Shown here: piece by piece, positions 6,289 through 7,741 of the stretch
Position numbering within the stretch: position 1 is the first letter of the stretch
Layout of the letters: the number at the start of each line of letters is the position of its first letter
DNA from: an uncultured Veillonella sp.
GTDB taxonomy: Bacteria > Bacillota > Negativicutes > Veillonellales > Veillonellaceae
Length of the DNA: 7,741 nt
Assembly: GCA_934216375.1 (NCBI GenBank)
Contig: CAKQBP010000060.1
Span: 1 to 7,741 of the forward strand
Direction: 5' to 3'
Made by a program: the position numbers and the translations under genes
The notes under the pieces: generated by a model
Databases searched by the model: none
The model's input: only the letters and a program-made list of their open reading frames with translations
What the model was told of the DNA's origin: nothing

Positions 6289-6294
6289 ATAAAT

Positions 6295-6329
6295 AACGCA
6301 CCTTGGGTTCGCCTAAGGTGCGTTTTTTT
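6295..6329 (+). terminator. Intrinsic terminator of hcp
   Basis: AACGCACCTT (6295-6304) pairs with AAGGTGCGTT (6315-6324). The stem continues inward with GGG against CCT (one wobble pair) to a TTCG loop, giving about 13 bp. Seven Ts follow (6323-6329). This is a strong terminator about 70 bases after the hcp stop. Confidence 0.93.
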
Positions 6330-6362
6330 ACTATTCTGTGAAAGCTATCTATGGGTGTGCTT

Positions 6363-6508
6363 GTATATTGATGGGGCCCTGTTTCGTATCTACAACTTAG
6401 TTAAAAAGGAAGGACTATACTTCTTTGCTCCTCGTGACCTGATGTCGCTGTATAAGTATAGTCCTTCCTTTTTATAACTGTAGATATGGAGGTGTCCCAT
6501 CAATATAC
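6363..6508. repeat. Long interrupted hairpin, 146 bases
   Basis: Three paired blocks are nested. The outer block is 13 bp (GTATATTGATGGG, 6363-6375, with 6496-6508). The middle is 8 bp (TATCTACA, 6387-6394, with TGTAGATA, 6479-6486). The inner is a perfect 21 bp (6402-6422 with 6454-6474). A 31-base loop closes it. The inner stem has A5 on its left foot and T5 on its right, so it could also act as a terminator in either direction. Confidence 0.8.
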
Positions 6509-6625
6509 TACTTCTTTGATAGATTTTCCTAAAATAGTATGTGCTGGGAGATAGACGCGTTTCGGTCCTCAATAGGTGGTGCCCATTAGTAAAACGTTTG
6601 AGGAACATAAGTCCCATCAATATAC
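6494..6625 (+). repeat. Direct repeat of GTCCCATCAATATAC
   Basis: An identical 15-base sequence occurs at 6494-6508 and 6611-6625. Both are complementary to the single left copy (6361-6375), so the left arm can pair with either the near or the far copy. The interval between them holds a weaker inverted pair, TCCTCAA (6566-6572) and TTGAGGA (6598-6604). Confidence 0.85.
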
Positions 6626-6696
6626 AAACTTTTAGAACCGCTTTCACAAGAATAGCAGTCCTTTGTATGTGCACAAATATGCCTCTAATGTGCATA

Positions 6697-6726
6697 TAGA
6701 CATTTATCAATATTGATTGTTATACT
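6697..6726 (+). promoter_or_regulatory. Promoter of the sdaAB-sdaAA operon
   Basis: TAGACA (6697-6702; 5 of 6 to TTGACA) and TATACT (6721-6726; 5 of 6 to TATAAT) are 18 bases apart, with an extended -10 TG at 6718-6719. Transcription should begin near 6733, about 45 bases before the sdaAB ATG. The spacer contains a perfect 12-base palindrome, ATCAATATTGAT (6706-6717), which could be a repressor site. Confidence 0.7.
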
Positions 6727-6777
6727 ATAGGTAAGTAAGAACTTTCTCACATTATTTGTGTGTATGTAGAGGCATGT

Positions 6778-7440
6778 ATGAATAGTATTTTTGATATTAT
6801 AGGACCTATCATGATTGGTCCGTCTAGTTCGCATACAGCGGGGGCTGCTCGGCTAGGCAAGATGGCGCGTTGTATTTTTCGTTCTACTCCTAAAAAGGTA
6901 GATTTAACTTTATATGGATCTTTTGCAAAAACATACAAAGGTCATGGTACGGATCGTGCCTTGATTGGTGGTCTATTGGGTTATAAAGAGGATGATAAAA
7001 ATATCCGCATTGCTCATGAAATAGCGAAAAAAGAGGGGATGGAGTTTGCCTTCATCGAGTCTCCTATAGATGTAGGCCATCCGAATGTGGTGCGTTTTGA
7101 TATGTATGATGACCATAATCGTCATATGACTGTTATTGGTCGCTCTCTCGGTGGTGGTCAGATTATGATTACCGAAGTAGATGGAAATGATATGTCCATT
7201 ACAGGAGATGAGTTTACGCTCGTTGTGTTCCATGAGGATAGACCTGGTGCGATTTCTCTTGTTAGTCAAGCCTTGAGCGAGTCTGATATTAATATTGCTA
7301 CGATGCGCGTATTCCGTAAGGGCAAGCATAAGGATGCGGTCATGGTTATTACTACGGATACAGTGGTAAATCCTATTACGGTTCAGTTTATGCGCGAGTG
7401 TCCAGGGATTCAAGATGTTATGACCTTTGAAGCATTATAG
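6778..7440 (+). CDS. sdaAB: L-serine dehydratase, iron-sulfur-dependent, beta subunit
   Basis: This 220-residue protein is the beta subunit of the two-chain L-serine dehydratase, which converts L-serine to pyruvate and ammonia in the cytoplasm with a [4Fe-4S] enzyme. The start FDIIGPIMIGPSSSHTAGAARLG (residues 5-27) is the family signature; SSSHTAG belongs to the substrate-binding region. KGHGTDRALIGGLLG and GRSLGGGQIMITEVDGN follow. The C-terminal part from about residue 147 (FTLVVFHEDRPGAISLVSQAL onward) is an ACT domain, as in Bacillus SdaAB of the same length. I chose the ATG at 6778, preceded by AGAGG (6768-6772) with a 5-base spacer. An in-frame GTG at 6760 would add six residues not seen in the family and lacks a ribosome site. 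The alpha subunit starts 11 bases after the stop. In E. coli the equivalent domains are fused in one chain. Confidence 0.95.
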   Translation: MNSIFDIIGPIMIGPSSSHTAGAARLGKMARCIFRSTPKKVDLTLYGSFAKTYKGHGTDRALIGGLLGYKEDDKNIRIAHEIAKKEGMEFAFIESPIDVGHPNVVRFDMYDDHNRHMTVIGRSLGGGQIMITEVDGNDMSITGDEFTLVVFHEDRPGAISLVSQALSESDINIATMRVFRKGKHKDAVMVITTDTVVNPITVQFMRECPGIQDVMTFEAL

Positions 7441-7451
7441 GAGGGCGAATA

Positions 7452-7741
7452 ATGAGTTATGCATATGATACAATTGCAGATATTATTCGCCTAGGTGAGG
7501 AAAATAATATTTCCTTTGGCGATGTAGTGCTGCGCTATGAATTAGAAAATTATGACCGCAATGAAGAGGCGGTTACTCGGGAAATTGAGCATCGGTTAGA
7601 TATTTTTGAAAGCTCCATTCAAGATGGTATAGATTATGCAGAAAAAACGGCTTCTGGTATGTCCGGTGGTCAGGCAGCACAGCTAAATGGTCAAGCACCT
7701 CGTTTTATGAGCGATATTGCGTACAAGGCGATGACTTATGC
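7452..7741 (+). CDS. sdaAA: L-serine dehydratase, iron-sulfur-dependent, alpha subunit, 5' part
   Basis: The frame is open from the ATG at 7452 to the window end, giving 96 complete codons of a protein normally close to 300 residues. The N-terminus (MSYAYDTIADIIRLGEE, then FGDVVLRYELEN) and the GMSGGQAAQLNG segment (71-82) match the start of SdaAA, where Bacillus has a TGLTGGDAVKL stretch. The catalytic cysteines that hold the [4Fe-4S] cluster lie further downstream, outside the window, so intactness cannot be judged. GGAGGG (7440-7445), which overlaps the last base of the sdaAB stop, gives a 6-base spacer to the ATG and indicates translational coupling of the two subunits. Confidence 0.92.
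   Translation, partial: MSYAYDTIADIIRLGEENNISFGDVVLRYELENYDRNEEAVTREIEHRLDIFESSIQDGIDYAEKTASGMSGGQAAQLNGQAPRFMSDIAYKAMTY

Larger units (their letters stand above)
6331..6655. mobile_element. Possible MITE-like element with nested inverted repeats, no coding capacity
   Basis: The segment is bounded by imperfect inverted termini of about 44 bases. CTATTCTGTGAAAG (6331-6344) matches the complement of CTTTCACAAGAATAG (6641-6655) with one indel, and TTGTATATTGATGGG (6361-6375) matches the complement of CCCATCAATATACAA (6613-6627) perfectly. A large internal hairpin and a further internal copy of the terminal motif lie between. It sits exactly between the hcp terminator and the sdaAB promoter. I see no target-site duplication and no transposase, and the minus-strand ORF across it has no recognisable features. 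A structured non-coding RNA or a chromosomal repeat family is the alternative. Confidence 0.45.

Noticed and set aside
6331..6510. T-box or known metabolite riboswitch before sdaAB
   Set aside because: I found no T-box AGGGTGGNACCGCG-type motif or other riboswitch core I know, and the sdaAB promoter lies downstream of the structured region.
6390..6710. Minus-strand open frame of 106 codons across the repeat element
   Set aside because: Its sequence has no family resemblance, and its repeated I-L-M-G stretches come directly from the repeated CCCATCAATAT DNA. No good ribosome site precedes it. It is best read as a by-product of the inverted repeats.
6760..6777. GTG at 6760 as the sdaAB start
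   Set aside because: It would add six residues absent from the family and lacks a Shine-Dalgarno, whereas the ATG at 6778 has AGAGG at a 5-base spacer and gives the normal 220-residue length.
6973..7413. Minus-strand open frame of 146 codons inside sdaAB
   Set aside because: Antisense to a well-conserved gene, with His- and Asn-rich low-information translation and no upstream signal.

Overview
This window looks like a chromosome segment of an anaerobic, low-to-moderate GC member of the Firmicutes/Bacillota. My best guess is a Negativicute such as Veillonella, from the overall gene complement and protein style; this is recall, not a search. The supporting signs are an oxygen-sensitive two-subunit iron-sulfur fumarase, a class I-type hybrid-cluster protein, a two-subunit iron-sulfur L-serine dehydratase, strong AGGAGG ribosome binding sites and compact U-tailed terminators. 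No tRNA, rRNA, CRISPR array or transposase gene is visible.

Layout, left to right. (1) 1-1071: the end of the fumarase alpha subunit gene, the complete beta subunit gene and a strong terminator. (2) 1194-3494: a two-gene operon with a conserved UPF0340/TIGR01440 protein (YwlG-like, function unknown) followed 9 bases later by a 579-residue protein I cannot name. That protein has one N-terminal membrane anchor, a long acidic linker with five regularly spaced D-x-T-x-x-hydrophobic motifs, and a helical C-terminal domain. (3) 3596-3630: a bidirectional terminator between convergent genes. (4) 3660-6222: a Crp/Fnr-family regulator on the minus strand, divergent from hcp (hydroxylamine reductase / hybrid-cluster protein). 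The 271-base divergent region holds a candidate regulator promoter, overlapping dyads of ATCAG/CTGAT half-sites, and a hairpin just before the hcp ribosome binding site. This is the classic HcpR-hcp arrangement for nitrosative stress. (5) 6223-6777: the hcp 3' region with two hairpins, then about 325 bases of nested inverted repeats that encode nothing convincing, then a well-formed promoter. (6) 6778-7741: sdaAB (complete) and sdaAA (cut by the window end).

Metabolically, fumarase would work in the malate-fumarate-succinate branch of propionate-forming fermentation, and serine dehydratase would feed pyruvate into the same network. Hcp with its regulator would protect iron-sulfur enzymes, including these two, from nitric oxide and related species. 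That link is inference from neighbourhood and family biology.

The most interesting unexplained items are the nested-palindrome element at 6331-6655, the Thr-motif repeat array in the 579-residue membrane protein, and the overlapping half-sites upstream of hcp.
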